Source: Anaerotignum neopropionicum
GTDB lineage: Bacteria > Bacillota > Clostridia > Lachnospirales > Anaerotignaceae
Length of the DNA stretch: 64,000 nt
NCBI RefSeq assembly: GCF_001571775.1
Contig: NZ_LRVM01000001.1
Coordinates: 310,001-374,000, forward strand
Direction: 5' to 3'
Shown here piece by piece: positions 52,337-60,321 of this stretch. The first letter of the stretch is position 1, and each line of letters opens with the position of its first letter. Under the pieces are notes generated by a model, which worked only from the letters and a program-made list of their open reading frames with translations, made no database searches and was not told where the DNA came from. Position numbers and translations under genes: made by a program.

Positions 52337-53113
52337 ATGAAGGAAATTATGATTTTATTTATACCGTTTGTTGGAACTGCCCTTGGCTCTGCCATGGTGT
52401 TTTTTATGAAGGAGGAAATGAACCTAAAACTAAAAAAACTACTGTTAGGTTTTGCCGCAGGCGTTATGATTGCGGCATCCGTATGGTCGCTATTAATTCC
52501 TTCCATTGCGTTGGCGGAGGAGGGGAACGGGCCTGCGTGGCTGCCTGCCTTACTAGGGTTTTTGCTGGGGGTAGGTTTTTTGTTAGTATTGGACAGTATA
52601 ATTCCACATTTGCATATGGACAGCGATAAGCCGGAGGGAGTGCCAAGCAAATTGTCTAAGACAACCATGCTGGTTTTTGCGGTAACGCTGCATAATTTTC
52701 CCGAAGGCATGGCCGTTGGTGTAGCTTTTGCAGGGGCGATGATGGAGAGCAGTAATATTACCATGATGTCTGCCTTTGCACTGGCATTGGGCATTGCTTT
52801 GCAGAATTTTCCCGAGGGTGCCATTATTTCCATGCCTTTGCGCAATGAGGGGGCAAGCAAGAAAAAAGCCTTTTTATATGGTGTAGGCTCGGGGGTTGTT
52901 GAGCCTGTGGGTGCTGTGATTACCATTTTGCTGGCAAAGCAGGTAGTACCCATATTGCCATATTTTCTTGCATTTGCCGCCGGGGCAATGATTTATGTGG
53001 TCATAGAGGAATTGATTCCCGAAGCCCAGGAAGGAGAGCACTCCAACATTGGCACGATTGGTGCGGCATTGGGTTTTGCGTTAATGATGGTGCTTGATGT
53101 GGCCTTAGGGTAA
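52337..53113 (+). CDS. ZIP-family divalent metal transporter
   Basis: 258 residues and eight hydrophobic segments. The metal-site helices IV and V carry HNFPEGMAVG and QNFPEGAIIS, the ZupT-like signature. The cytoplasmic loop contains HLHMDSDKP. ZIP proteins move Zn, Fe or Mn into the cytoplasm. ATG 52337 is just downstream of the methyltransferase gene; the SD is GTGAATTAGG, which is weak. Its place in a TetR operon between two methyltransferases is unusual. Confidence 0.92.
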   Translation: MKEIMILFIPFVGTALGSAMVFFMKEEMNLKLKKLLLGFAAGVMIAASVWSLLIPSIALAEEGNGPAWLPALLGFLLGVGFLLVLDSIIPHLHMDSDKPEGVPSKLSKTTMLVFAVTLHNFPEGMAVGVAFAGAMMESSNITMMSAFALALGIALQNFPEGAIISMPLRNEGASKKKAFLYGVGSGVVEPVGAVITILLAKQVVPILPYFLAFAAGAMIYVVIEELIPEAQEGEHSNIGTIGAALGFALMMVLDVALG

Positions 53114-53148
53114 AGGGAAGATGGGAAAAAAAGAAAGGGGTAGAAAAC

Positions 53149-53829
53149 TTGAACAGGCGCAGTAAAATTCAAAGATCATATCAAGCCTTGGGTGGAGAGC
53201 ATACCTTTTATGACGGTATGATTACATGTGCAACCCTTGGTGGAAAGGCTGTATGCAAGCTTGTTTGGAATATGAATCGGGAAAAAAACAATCACTATAT
53301 ACAGCTTGCACTTTCGGGAATCCCTGGGGATTTTTCGGGGAAAATGTTGGAAATACCCGTAGGCACCGGAATATTGACGATGCCAATTTATGCCACGTTG
53401 CCAAAGGCAGAAATTACTTGTGTGGATTATTCCGTAGAAATGATGGCAAGGGCACAGAGAAGGGCTGGTGCAATGGGGATTTCCAATGTTTCTTTTTACC
53501 AAGGGGACGTGGGCGCATTGCAATTTCCCCAAGAAACCTATGATTTGGTATTGTCACTCAATGGTTTTCATGCATTTCCAGATAAGAAGGCGGCTTACGA
53601 GGAAGTGTTTCGTGTTTTAAAGCCCGGGGGCATTTTTTGCGGTTGCTTTTATGTACGAGGAGAAAACAGACGAACGGATTGGTTTATCCGCAAGGTTTAT
53701 GTACCGAAAGGTTTTTTTACTCCCCCCTTTGAAACGGCAGAGAGCTTAAAAGACAGGCTGCAAACCATGTTTACAGAGGTACAGGTGAACTGCGTGGAAG
53801 GGATGGCTTGTTTTACTTGCAAAAAATAA
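53149..53829 (+). CDS. Class I SAM-dependent methyltransferase (second)
   Basis: 226 residues starting at TTG 53149, eight bases after AAAGGGG. Motif I is MLEIPVGTGILTMPIY, with a Pro in place of the usual G or C. ITCVDYSVEMMARAQ is the acidic loop and LVLSLNGFHAFPDK and LKPGGIFCGCFYV follow. Cys and basic residues are rich in the C-terminal third (RRTDWFIRKVYVPK). It is the last gene of the TetR operon, diverged from the methyltransferase at 51702. Substrate unknown. Confidence 0.87.
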   Translation: MNRRSKIQRSYQALGGEHTFYDGMITCATLGGKAVCKLVWNMNREKNNHYIQLALSGIPGDFSGKMLEIPVGTGILTMPIYATLPKAEITCVDYSVEMMARAQRRAGAMGISNVSFYQGDVGALQFPQETYDLVLSLNGFHAFPDKKAAYEEVFRVLKPGGIFCGCFYVRGENRRTDWFIRKVYVPKGFFTPPFETAESLKDRLQTMFTEVQVNCVEGMACFTCKK

Positions 53830-53831
53830 AA

Positions 53832-54100
53832 GACAGCTTTAGGCGTTGCCCTATCTTGGGCAGTGAGGGGTCATCACTTTTGCTTTGCAAAAGCCGGCTT
53901 CGCCGTCTGCCCTATCTTGGGCAGTGAGGGGTCATCACTTTTGTTCTAAAGCTGTCCTTTGAATAGGTGGCATTTCTTTGCCATTGCATCCTTCACCAAG
54001 TAAAAACCCCATGAATATGGGGTTTTTACATAAGTTTTTGGTCTTGTTTTTACAAAAAGCAAGTGGTTTGGGCGTCACCCAAGTTTTTTCCACACCCTTT
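53832..54100. repeat. Composite intergenic repeat, copy 5, and a 60-bp unit inside a hairpin
   Basis: GACAGCTTTAG (53832-53842) and CTAAAGCTGTC (53945-53955) are a perfect 11-bp inverted repeat enclosing about 1.5 copies of the 60-bp unit (reverse orientation). Without that insert they would form the operon's terminator stem. Next to it, 54010-54100 carries the middle module (CATAAGTTTTTGGTCTTG, TTTTTACAAAAAGCAAG) and left end (ACCCAAGTTTTTTCCACAC). No gene is present in 53830-54163. Confidence 0.7.
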
Positions 54101-54163
54101 TACACAGATAAAAGCAATTGGAAAATTGGATGAATTAGGGTAAAATACCCTTGAAAATTAGAT

Positions 54164-55057
54164 TTAATCCAACAAACCTTTGTTTTGTAGGAAATCTTTG
54201 GCAACCTGTGCCACATCCGTTTGTTCTACATTTACTTGATAATTCAAGTCTGTCATTTCTTCGTTAGAAATTTTTCCGGCCAATAGATTCAGCACTTCCT
54301 CTAGCTCGGGATGGTTTTTTAGGGTTTCATTTCGGACAATGGGAGCGGCATAATATGGTGGGAAGAAGCTCTGATCATCCGTCAATACCTGCAAATCATA
54401 TTTCTTAATTTCTGCATCGGTGGTAAAAACGTCGGTTACATTCATATCGCCGCTGCCGATGGCTTTGTATTTTAAGGATACATTCATCATTTTTGGATTT
54501 CCCTTGAAGGAAATGTCGTACAAATCACAAAAGCCCTCAAACCCGTCTTCACGGTTGAAAAATTCATTTTCGCCGCCAAATACAAGATTTTCCGATACGC
54601 CCTTAAGATCAGAGCAGGTTTCCAGACTATATTCGTCAGCCACATCCCTTGTAACGGCGATGGCATAAGTGTTGTTAAAGCCCAAGGGCTCCATCCAAGT
54701 AATATCAAATTGTTTATCAAATTCTTCGGAAACAATGCGATAGGTTTCGTCAGGGTCGGTAAGAACGCCCATTTTTAATTGAGCAGTCAAGCCGGTACCG
54801 GTATACTCAGCATAAACATCAATATCCCCCTTCTTAAGCGCTTCAAAATTAATAAAGGTTCCTCCCATATTCAGCTTGCGTTCTACGCTTAATTCGGTTT
54901 TGTTTTCGATTAGCTGTGCAAGGATTTCGCCAATAATGATATTCTCGCTGAAATCCTTGGAGCCGATGACAACGGTATCCTTGCTGCCGCAGCCTGTTAA
55001 TGTCATGGACAAAAGCGCCGTAGTGGCAATTGCCAGAGATAGTATTTTCTTTTTCAT
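54164..55057 (-). CDS. opuCC: Osmoprotectant ABC transporter substrate-binding lipoprotein (OpuCC type)
   Basis: 297 residues. The signal ends in lipobox MTLTGC. The glycine betaine/choline-binding family segment KDFSENIIIGEILAQLIENK is at the mature N terminus, followed by AEYTGTGLTAQLKMG and the C-terminal ALxNHPELEEVLNLLAGKIS-type stretch. It captures a quaternary-amine osmolyte and delivers it to the two permeases encoded just upstream. ATG 55057 follows AGGAGG. The last gene of the operon; exact ligand (betaine, choline, carnitine) is not decidable. Confidence 0.93.
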   Translation of the reverse strand: MKKKILSLAIATTALLSMTLTGCGSKDTVVIGSKDFSENIIIGEILAQLIENKTELSVERKLNMGGTFINFEALKKGDIDVYAEYTGTGLTAQLKMGVLTDPDETYRIVSEEFDKQFDITWMEPLGFNNTYAIAVTRDVADEYSLETCSDLKGVSENLVFGGENEFFNREDGFEGFCDLYDISFKGNPKMMNVSLKYKAIGSGDMNVTDVFTTDAEIKKYDLQVLTDDQSFFPPYYAAPIVRNETLKNHPELEEVLNLLAGKISNEEMTDLNYQVNVEQTDVAQVAKDFLQNKGLLD

Positions 55058-55077
55058 GTGTTAGCCTCCTATAAAAT

Positions 55078-55677
55078 TTACTTTCCTCGTGCTACAAGTT
55101 TTTGTTCAATTTTCGACATAAAAAAATCGAAAATCACTGCCATAATTACAACGGGAATGGTTCCTTTTATGATTGCTGAAAAATTCATCGTTTGAATTCC
55201 TCGATAGATGGGATACCCCAGTCCGCCGGAACCGATCAAAACGCCAATTACTGCAATGGATAATGCGGTTACGGTTGCAATTTTAATCCCAGAAAAAATC
55301 AGCGGGAACGAAAGGGGAAGCTCTACCTTGAACATTCGTTGCAGCTTGGACATTCCCATACCCTTAGCCGCATCCTTTAAGTGGGGCGAAACGCCTGTCA
55401 AGCCAATATAGGTATTGCGCACAATGGGCAAAAGAGAATACAGTATCAGCCCTACAATCAGCGTTACATTACCAAGACCAAAAAAAATCATTAAAATGGA
55501 GAGAAGGGCCAAGGAAGGAATTGTTTGTAACGAATCTACAGTCCAGAGGATTATTTTATCAAGATAAGGGGTCCAGTAGGAGATAATTCCAAGGAGTATT
55601 CCAAAAGCCGTGGAAATAACAATGGCAATTAAAACAAGTACCATGTGTTCTATTGTCAGAAAAAATAAATCAGCCAT
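55078..55677 (-). CDS. Osmoprotectant ABC transporter permease (OpuCD/CB type)
   Basis: 199 residues, about five to six helices. The cytoplasmic coupling-loop motif is LKDAAKGMGMSKLQRMFKVE, followed by LPLSFPLIFSGIKIAT. ATG 55677 lies after GGGAGGTG; an upstream in-frame codon falls inside the preceding permease gene. It pairs with the permease encoded at 55682-56323, with the two genes 4 bases apart, to form the membrane channel. Confidence 0.92.
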   Translation of the reverse strand: MADLFFLTIEHMVLVLIAIVISTAFGILLGIISYWTPYLDKIILWTVDSLQTIPSLALLSILMIFFGLGNVTLIVGLILYSLLPIVRNTYIGLTGVSPHLKDAAKGMGMSKLQRMFKVELPLSFPLIFSGIKIATVTALSIAVIGVLIGSGGLGYPIYRGIQTMNFSAIIKGTIPVVIMAVIFDFFMSKIEQKLVARGK

Positions 55678-55681
55678 TTTT

Positions 55682-56323
55682 TCACCTCCCAAGCCGTAGG
55701 CCTTTGGGCGTAATGGCACGTTGGATAAACCCAATCAGTGCATTCGCCAAAAGAGCCAGAATTGCAGAGGGAATTGCCCCTGCGAGAATATATTTTGATT
55801 CATAGGTGGAAAGCCCAGTCCAGATCATATCACCAAGACCGCCTGCACCAATCATGCCGGCTAGGGTTGCCCAGCTGATGATATAAACTGTGGACAAACG
55901 CAGTCCACCGATAATTGCCGGCATGGCAAGGGGCAGTTCCACCTGAAACAGAATTTGTTTTTGGCTCATGCCGATGCCCCTTGCGGCTTCGATGCAATGG
56001 GCATCCACTTCCAAAATGCCTGTATAGGTATTGCGCAAGATCGGCAAAATTGCATATAGTGATAGTGCCGCAATGGCCGGGGGTTTGCCGATTCCCATTA
56101 AAATAAGCATAATACCCAAAAGCACAAGCCCGGGAATTGTTTGAATAACACCGGCAAAGGCCAGAACATAGCTTGCCGCACCTTTATGGCGTGACAGTAA
56201 AATTCCAACGGGTACTGCAATGACAACACCGATCCCCACGGAGATCAGCACAATCTCCATATGGGTTAGCAAGGCCTTAAGTATTTCGTTAGAATGCTTT
56301 GTGAAAAATGCTAAATAACTCAT
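55682..56323 (-). CDS. opuCB: Osmoprotectant ABC transporter permease (OpuCB type)
   Basis: 213 residues with about six helices. The coupling motif CIEAARGIGMSQKQILFQVE is followed by LPLAMPAIIGGLRLSTVYIIS. ATG 56323 overlaps the ATPase gene by four bases and follows GGGGAGATG. It is paralogous to the next permease. Order ATPase-permease-permease-binding protein differs slightly from the classic opuCA-CB-CC-CD order, because here the binding protein is last. Confidence 0.92.
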   Translation of the reverse strand: MSYLAFFTKHSNEILKALLTHMEIVLISVGIGVVIAVPVGILLSRHKGAASYVLAFAGVIQTIPGLVLLGIMLILMGIGKPPAIAALSLYAILPILRNTYTGILEVDAHCIEAARGIGMSQKQILFQVELPLAMPAIIGGLRLSTVYIISWATLAGMIGAGGLGDMIWTGLSTYESKYILAGAIPSAILALLANALIGFIQRAITPKGLRLGR

Positions 56324-57447
56324 TGTGTCATCTCCCCCCACAGAGCTTCGCCCATGGCTTTTGCCATGCTGGTTTTTGTAATAAGCCCAGCAACGGTATT
56401 GTCATCGTTTAGCACAACCACATAGCCGGTGGGTGAAGCAATTAATAGCTCAAAGGCCTCTTGGGCGTTGGAATTGCGGGTTACCGTCATGGATTCTACG
56501 GTGACAAGCTCTTTGATTTCCTTGCCTGCCTTTCCTTGTGCCCTGATTTTGTCAACGGAAACAGTTCCTAAATAGGTATCGTCCTCCTCCACAACAATAA
56601 GGGAAGATACGTCCCTTCGGCTCATTAGCTCAATGCATTCCAGTGTTTTCTTTGTTTTTGGTACGGTAAGAACCTTTGCCCGCATAAAATCCGACGCAAC
56701 TAAATTGGCGGCGTTGTTTTCGTGATTCATATGTTTCCCAAGGAAGCTTTTGATGATGGGGTCAGCGGGATTTTGCAGCATTTCTTCGGGAGAAGCCACC
56801 TGTAAAACCTTACCATCGTTCATAAAAACGATGGTATCGGCGAGGCGAATTGCCTCATCCATATCGTGGGTAACAAAAACAATGGTTTTCCCCAGTTTTT
56901 TCTGAATTTTTTTTACTTCCTCCTGAAGGGAATCCCTTGTTACGGGATCGAGGGCACCAAAGGGCTCATCCATCAGTACGATGGGAGGGGATGCCGCTAG
57001 GGCACGTAATACACCAATACGCTGCTGCTGTCCGCCGGAAAGCTCCGAAGGATATTTTTTTGCATTTTCTTCGTAGGGCATATTAACCAATTCTAACAAA
57101 CGGTGTACGATTGCGTCGATTTCCTCTTTGCTATAATTGAGCAGCTTTGGTACAACGGCAATATTCTGCTCCACGGTCATATTTGGAAAAAGCCCAATTT
57201 GTTGAATGACGTAGCCAATGGTACGGCGCAGCTTTACGGGATCTACTTTGGTAATATCCTTTCCGTCAATGATAATTTCACCGGAATCTGGTTCAATTAA
57301 ACGGTTGATGGTTTTTAACGTGGTTGTTTTCCCGCAGCCGCTAGGCCCGATAAGGATTACAAACTCGCCCGCTTTTATATCTAGAGTAAGATTATCTAAA
57401 ATTGTTTTCTTACCATAGCGCTTACTTACATTGCGAAATTGAATCAT
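56320..57447 (-). CDS. opuCA: Osmoprotectant ABC transporter ATPase with CBS domains (OpuCA)
   Basis: 375 residues. The ATPase domain (1-240) has Walker A GPSGCGKTT, signature LSGGQQQR and Walker B IVLMDEP. Two CBS domains occupy about 255-370 (VLTVPKTKKTLECIELMSRR and ESMTVTRNSNAQEAFELLIA). In S. aureus the OpuCA CBS module binds c-di-AMP and inhibits transport, so the same could apply here. ATG 57447 follows AAAGGAG. It is the first transporter gene after its own promoter. Confidence 0.95.
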   Translation of the reverse strand: MIQFRNVSKRYGKKTILDNLTLDIKAGEFVILIGPSGCGKTTTLKTINRLIEPDSGEIIIDGKDITKVDPVKLRRTIGYVIQQIGLFPNMTVEQNIAVVPKLLNYSKEEIDAIVHRLLELVNMPYEENAKKYPSELSGGQQQRIGVLRALAASPPIVLMDEPFGALDPVTRDSLQEEVKKIQKKLGKTIVFVTHDMDEAIRLADTIVFMNDGKVLQVASPEEMLQNPADPIIKSFLGKHMNHENNAANLVASDFMRAKVLTVPKTKKTLECIELMSRRDVSSLIVVEEDDTYLGTVSVDKIRAQGKAGKEIKELVTVESMTVTRNSNAQEAFELLIASPTGYVVVLNDDNTVAGLITKTSMAKAMGEALWGEMTQ

Positions 57448-57489
57448 AGGTTCAAATCTCCTTTCTTTTTTTACGAAACTAACAACTCT

Positions 57490-57518
57490 ATTATACATTT
57501 TAAGTTGTCAGATGTCAA
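57490..57518 (-). promoter_or_regulatory. opuCA promoter
   Basis: On the minus strand TTGACA (rc of 57513-57518), 17-bp spacer and TATAAT (rc of 57490-57495), a full consensus. TGACA is directly repeated (TTGACATCTGACAA) over the -35, which could be part of a BusR-type operator. Confidence 0.85.
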
Positions 57519-57532
57519 ATAAAGAGGATTTT

Positions 57533-57573
57533 CACAAAAAAAACCCCCTGTCTTTTTTTTTGGAAGACAGAGG
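57533..57573 (-). terminator. Terminator between busR and opuCA
   Basis: On the minus strand CCTCTGTCTT pairs with AAGACAGGGG, followed by eight T. It separates the regulator transcript from the transporter promoter. Confidence 0.85.
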
Positions 57574-57597
57574 TAGTATCTCTTAGCTTTATTATTT

Positions 57598-58236
57598 TTA
57601 TTCGGGACTTTGCTCGGCCTTTGAAACATAGCTGCTAACGGTTTCAATGGTTGAAATATCCCCCACAAAGATAATCGTATCTTCTTCTAACAAAACGGCA
57701 TAGGGGCCGGGAGATAAAATAACCTTATCCTTTCGGCGAATGGCGATGATCGTTGCTCCGGTTTTGTGCCAAAACATAAGATCCATCAGGCTTTTGCCAA
57801 TGAGGGGGGAATCCGCTGGGATATCAATTTCATAATTTTGAAATGGGTTGCTTTTGGAAAACTTATCATTGGTACGTACCAAATGAGATACCATTTCACT
57901 AATTTGCTCGTTTAGACTATGCTGCTGCTCCAAAAGCTTTCTCAGGTTACGCTCTATCAGGCGAGTATCATTTTGCTCACTGAAACGCTGAGCAAAGTCC
58001 TTTGCCTTTTCCACGGAGAGAATCACCACCCCGCTGTTTTTTCGGACCTCCACAATACCCATATCCTCAAGCAGCTTCAACGCTCTGCGGATCGTTTCCG
58101 GGGATACACCATACTCTGAGGACATCACAGAACGGCCATAAATTTTTGTGTTTTCTTTTAATTCTTCTCTGGAAATACGCAGTGCGATATCGAGGGCAAT
58201 CTGCGAATAGACAGGTGGACTGATTTTTTCCTTCAT
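57598..58236 (-). CDS. busR: BusR-like c-di-AMP-responsive regulator (GntR HTH plus RCK_C)
   Basis: 212 residues. The N-terminal GntR-type winged HTH contains YGRSVMSSEYGVSPETIRRA. A coiled-coil middle follows (LIERNLRKLLEQQHSLNEQI). The C-terminal TrkA_C/RCK_C domain spans about 130-205 (IDIPADSPLIGKSLMDLMFW, then TIIAIRRKDKVILSPGP). This order is that of BusR, which binds c-di-AMP through RCK_C and represses betaine transporter genes in lactococci and streptococci. It sits directly upstream of the OpuC operon. ATG 58236 has only a weak ribosome site; a GTG at 58248 is an alternative. The c-di-AMP synthase cdaA is in this window. Confidence 0.85.
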   Translation of the reverse strand: MKEKISPPVYSQIALDIALRISREELKENTKIYGRSVMSSEYGVSPETIRRALKLLEDMGIVEVRKNSGVVILSVEKAKDFAQRFSEQNDTRLIERNLRKLLEQQHSLNEQISEMVSHLVRTNDKFSKSNPFQNYEIDIPADSPLIGKSLMDLMFWHKTGATIIAIRRKDKVILSPGPYAVLLEEDTIIFVGDISTIETVSSYVSKAEQSPE

Positions 58237-58248
58237 AATAAACACCAT

Positions 58249-58654
58249 TTCATTTTAAATTTTATTTGCGTTTCTTTGGGCGTGAAACAATTTTAATGCC
58301 ACTAAGGTTGGAAGCCTTGTTTTTTTGTAAAGATCACAGTGCTTGCAGGGGTTAATATTCCCCAAATTCTAAGATGCATTCTAACATATTTCTTTCCATA
58401 AGTCCAGAGGGATTCAAATTTCAAACTTCCCTATAAAAATAAAAATTTACTTGGAGGATAGCTTTAAATAAAAGGCTTCCCTTAGGCAGAAAAAAGGCGG
58501 GAGGATTCTTGCATTCAGACGGATACGCCTTGACAATTGGGGCATGTTGCTATATACTTTTTTAGTGTATAAAGCGATTTTCAATGGAAGAGATTTCCTC
58601 TTTTAAACAATAGAAAACGCATAGAATTTTCATAATTGGAATGGAGATGAAACC
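58249..58654. other. Divergent promoter region of busR and scfA
   Basis: 406 bp without a gene: the busR leader side on the minus strand and the scfA promoter (58530-58558) with its roughly 90-base leader on the plus strand. Confidence 0.6.
58530..58558 (+). promoter_or_regulatory. scfA promoter
   Basis: TTGACA (58530-58535), 17-bp spacer, TATACT (58553-58558). It lies about 95 bases upstream of the SCIFF peptide start. Confidence 0.85.
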
Positions 58655-58801
58655 ATGGAGAGAATTAAAACAATTAAAACACGTGACTTGAAAAAGAGCG
58701 TAGCTTTTGGCGGCTGCGGCGAATGCCAGACATCCTGCCAGTCTGCTTGCAAAACCTCCTGTGGCGTTGCAAATCAGCCCTGCGAGAACAAACAGAAGTA
58801 A
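58655..58801 (+). CDS. scfA: SCIFF ranthipeptide precursor (six cysteines in forty-five)
   Basis: 48 residues: a 20-residue leader (MERIKTIKTRDLKKSVAFGG) and a core with six Cys at 21, 24, 28, 32, 36 and 43. The leader and Cys spacing are those of the SCIFF family, found almost universally in Clostridia. The peptide is modified by the radical-SAM maturase next door, which makes thioether links from Cys to residue side chains (ranthipeptide). Its role is unsettled; quorum-type signalling and redox have been proposed in clostridia. ATG 58655 follows GGAG at 8 bases. Confidence 0.96.
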   Translation: MERIKTIKTRDLKKSVAFGGCGECQTSCQSACKTSCGVANQPCENKQK

Positions 58802-58826
58802 GCTCAAAAGGATTGAAAACGAACCC

Positions 58827-58858
58827 GCCGCCTGCTTTCTAAGTAGAGCGGCATTTTT
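58827..58858 (+). terminator. Attenuator hairpin between scfA and scfB
   Basis: GCCGCCTGCTT (58827-58837) pairs with AAGTAG and GCGGC (58841-58852, one bulged A) around a TCT loop, followed by ATTTTT. It should stop most transcripts after the peptide gene and let a fraction continue into the maturase. Confidence 0.75.
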
Positions 58859-58939
58859 CGTATTGGGGACTGGAAAGGAGCCGCTGACAATGGGCGTTTC
58901 CCCGAAAGGCTCCCTTTGGAGTAGAAAGGATTGAATAAA

Positions 58940-60316
58940 TTGGTACATCAGTATAAATTAAACGGATATAACATTGTATTGGATACCTGCAGCGGCTCGG
59001 TTCATGCGGTGGACGAGGTTGCGTATGATATCATCGAGCTGTATGAAAAAAGTGAGAAGGAAACGATTGTACGCACAGTTTTGACAAAATATGCAGATAG
59101 ATCCGATGTAACGGAGGAAGAGATTTTGCTGTGCTTGGAGGATATTCAAGCCTTGGCAGATCAGGGCAGATTATTTACCAAGGATGAATATGAAAATCTT
59201 GCCATGGATTTCAAAAATAACAGCAGTGTGGTAAAGGCTCTTTGCCTTCATGTTGCCCATACTTGTAATTTAAATTGCAGTTATTGCTTTGCCAGTCAAG
59301 GAAAATATCAGGGAGAGCGTGCCTTGATGACCTTTGAAGTTGGCAAGCAGGCTTTGGATTATTTGATTGCCCATTCGGGAAGCAGAGTGAACTTGGAGGT
59401 GGATTTTTTTGGTGGCGAACCCTTAATGGATTGGGAGGTTGTCAAAAAATTGGTGGCTTATGCGAGAGAGCAGGAGCCTATTCATAATAAAAATTTTCGC
59501 TTTACCTTAACAACAAACGGGATGCTCATTGATGATGATGTGATTGATTTTGCCAATAAGGAAATGCACAATGTAGTATTGTCCTTGGATGGCAGAAAGG
59601 AAATTCATGACCATTTGCGTAAAACCATTACAGGTCAGGGCAGCTATGATACCATTTTGCCCAAGTTTAAGAGATTTGTGGAAAAAAGAGGTGGAAAAGA
59701 TTATTATATGCGTGGAACCTTTACCCATAATAATGTGGATTTCACAAATGATTTGTTCCATATGGCGGATATGGGCTTTACGGAATTGAGCATGGAGCCT
59801 GTTGTTTGCGATCCTTCCGACCCTTATGCATTGACAGAGGAGGACTTGCCAAAGCTCTTTGAGCAGTATGAAATTTTGGCAAAGGAAATGCTTCGTCGTA
59901 AAAAAGCGGGCAATGGCTTTGAATTTTATCATTATATATTGGATTTGGAAAATGGCCCTTGTGTATATAAAAGAATAACAGGCTGCGGCTCGGGAACGGA
60001 ATATATGGCAGTAACTCCTTGGGGCGAGCTATTCCCCTGCCATCAGTTTGTTGGGGATAGCAAGTATAGCTTGGGGAACGTTTGGGACGGTGTAAAAAAC
60101 ACAGGAATTCAGGACGAATTTCGTCATTGCAATGCTTACGCAAGAGAGGAATGCAGAGATTGCTGGGCAAAAATGTACTGTTCCGGCGGCTGTGCCGCAA
60201 ATGCTTACCATGCTACAGGTAGTGTTCGTGGTGTATACGAATATGGCTGTAAGCTGTTTAAAAAGCGCATCGAATGTGCCATTATGATGAAGGTCGCGGA
60301 AAACTGTGAGGAATAA
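58940..60316 (+). CDS. scfB: SCIFF peptide maturase (radical SAM, SPASM domain)
   Basis: 458 residues. It has an N-terminal peptide-recognition (RRE-like) domain, then radical-SAM motif CNLNCSYC (CxxxCxxC) near residue 110. Next is the radical-SAM barrel (FFGGEPLMDW) and a SPASM domain with many Cys (RITGCGSGTEYMAV, CRDCWAKMYCSGGC, YGCKLF) for auxiliary clusters. It introduces thioether cross-links into ScfA. The likely start is TTG 58940, nine bases after AAGGA, giving VHQYKLNGYNIVLD at the N terminus as usual in the family; TTG 58931 abuts the ribosome site. It ends 5 bases before the decarboxylase gene. Confidence 0.95.
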   Translation: MVHQYKLNGYNIVLDTCSGSVHAVDEVAYDIIELYEKSEKETIVRTVLTKYADRSDVTEEEILLCLEDIQALADQGRLFTKDEYENLAMDFKNNSSVVKALCLHVAHTCNLNCSYCFASQGKYQGERALMTFEVGKQALDYLIAHSGSRVNLEVDFFGGEPLMDWEVVKKLVAYAREQEPIHNKNFRFTLTTNGMLIDDDVIDFANKEMHNVVLSLDGRKEIHDHLRKTITGQGSYDTILPKFKRFVEKRGGKDYYMRGTFTHNNVDFTNDLFHMADMGFTELSMEPVVCDPSDPYALTEEDLPKLFEQYEILAKEMLRRKKAGNGFEFYHYILDLENGPCVYKRITGCGSGTEYMAVTPWGELFPCHQFVGDSKYSLGNVWDGVKNTGIQDEFRHCNAYAREECRDCWAKMYCSGGCAANAYHATGSVRGVYEYGCKLFKKRIECAIMMKVAENCEE

Positions 60317-60321
60317 AAGGG

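Noticed and set aside
58562-58948. 128-residue minus-strand frame over scfA
   Set aside because: Antisense to the clearly recognised SCIFF peptide gene; no ribosome site.
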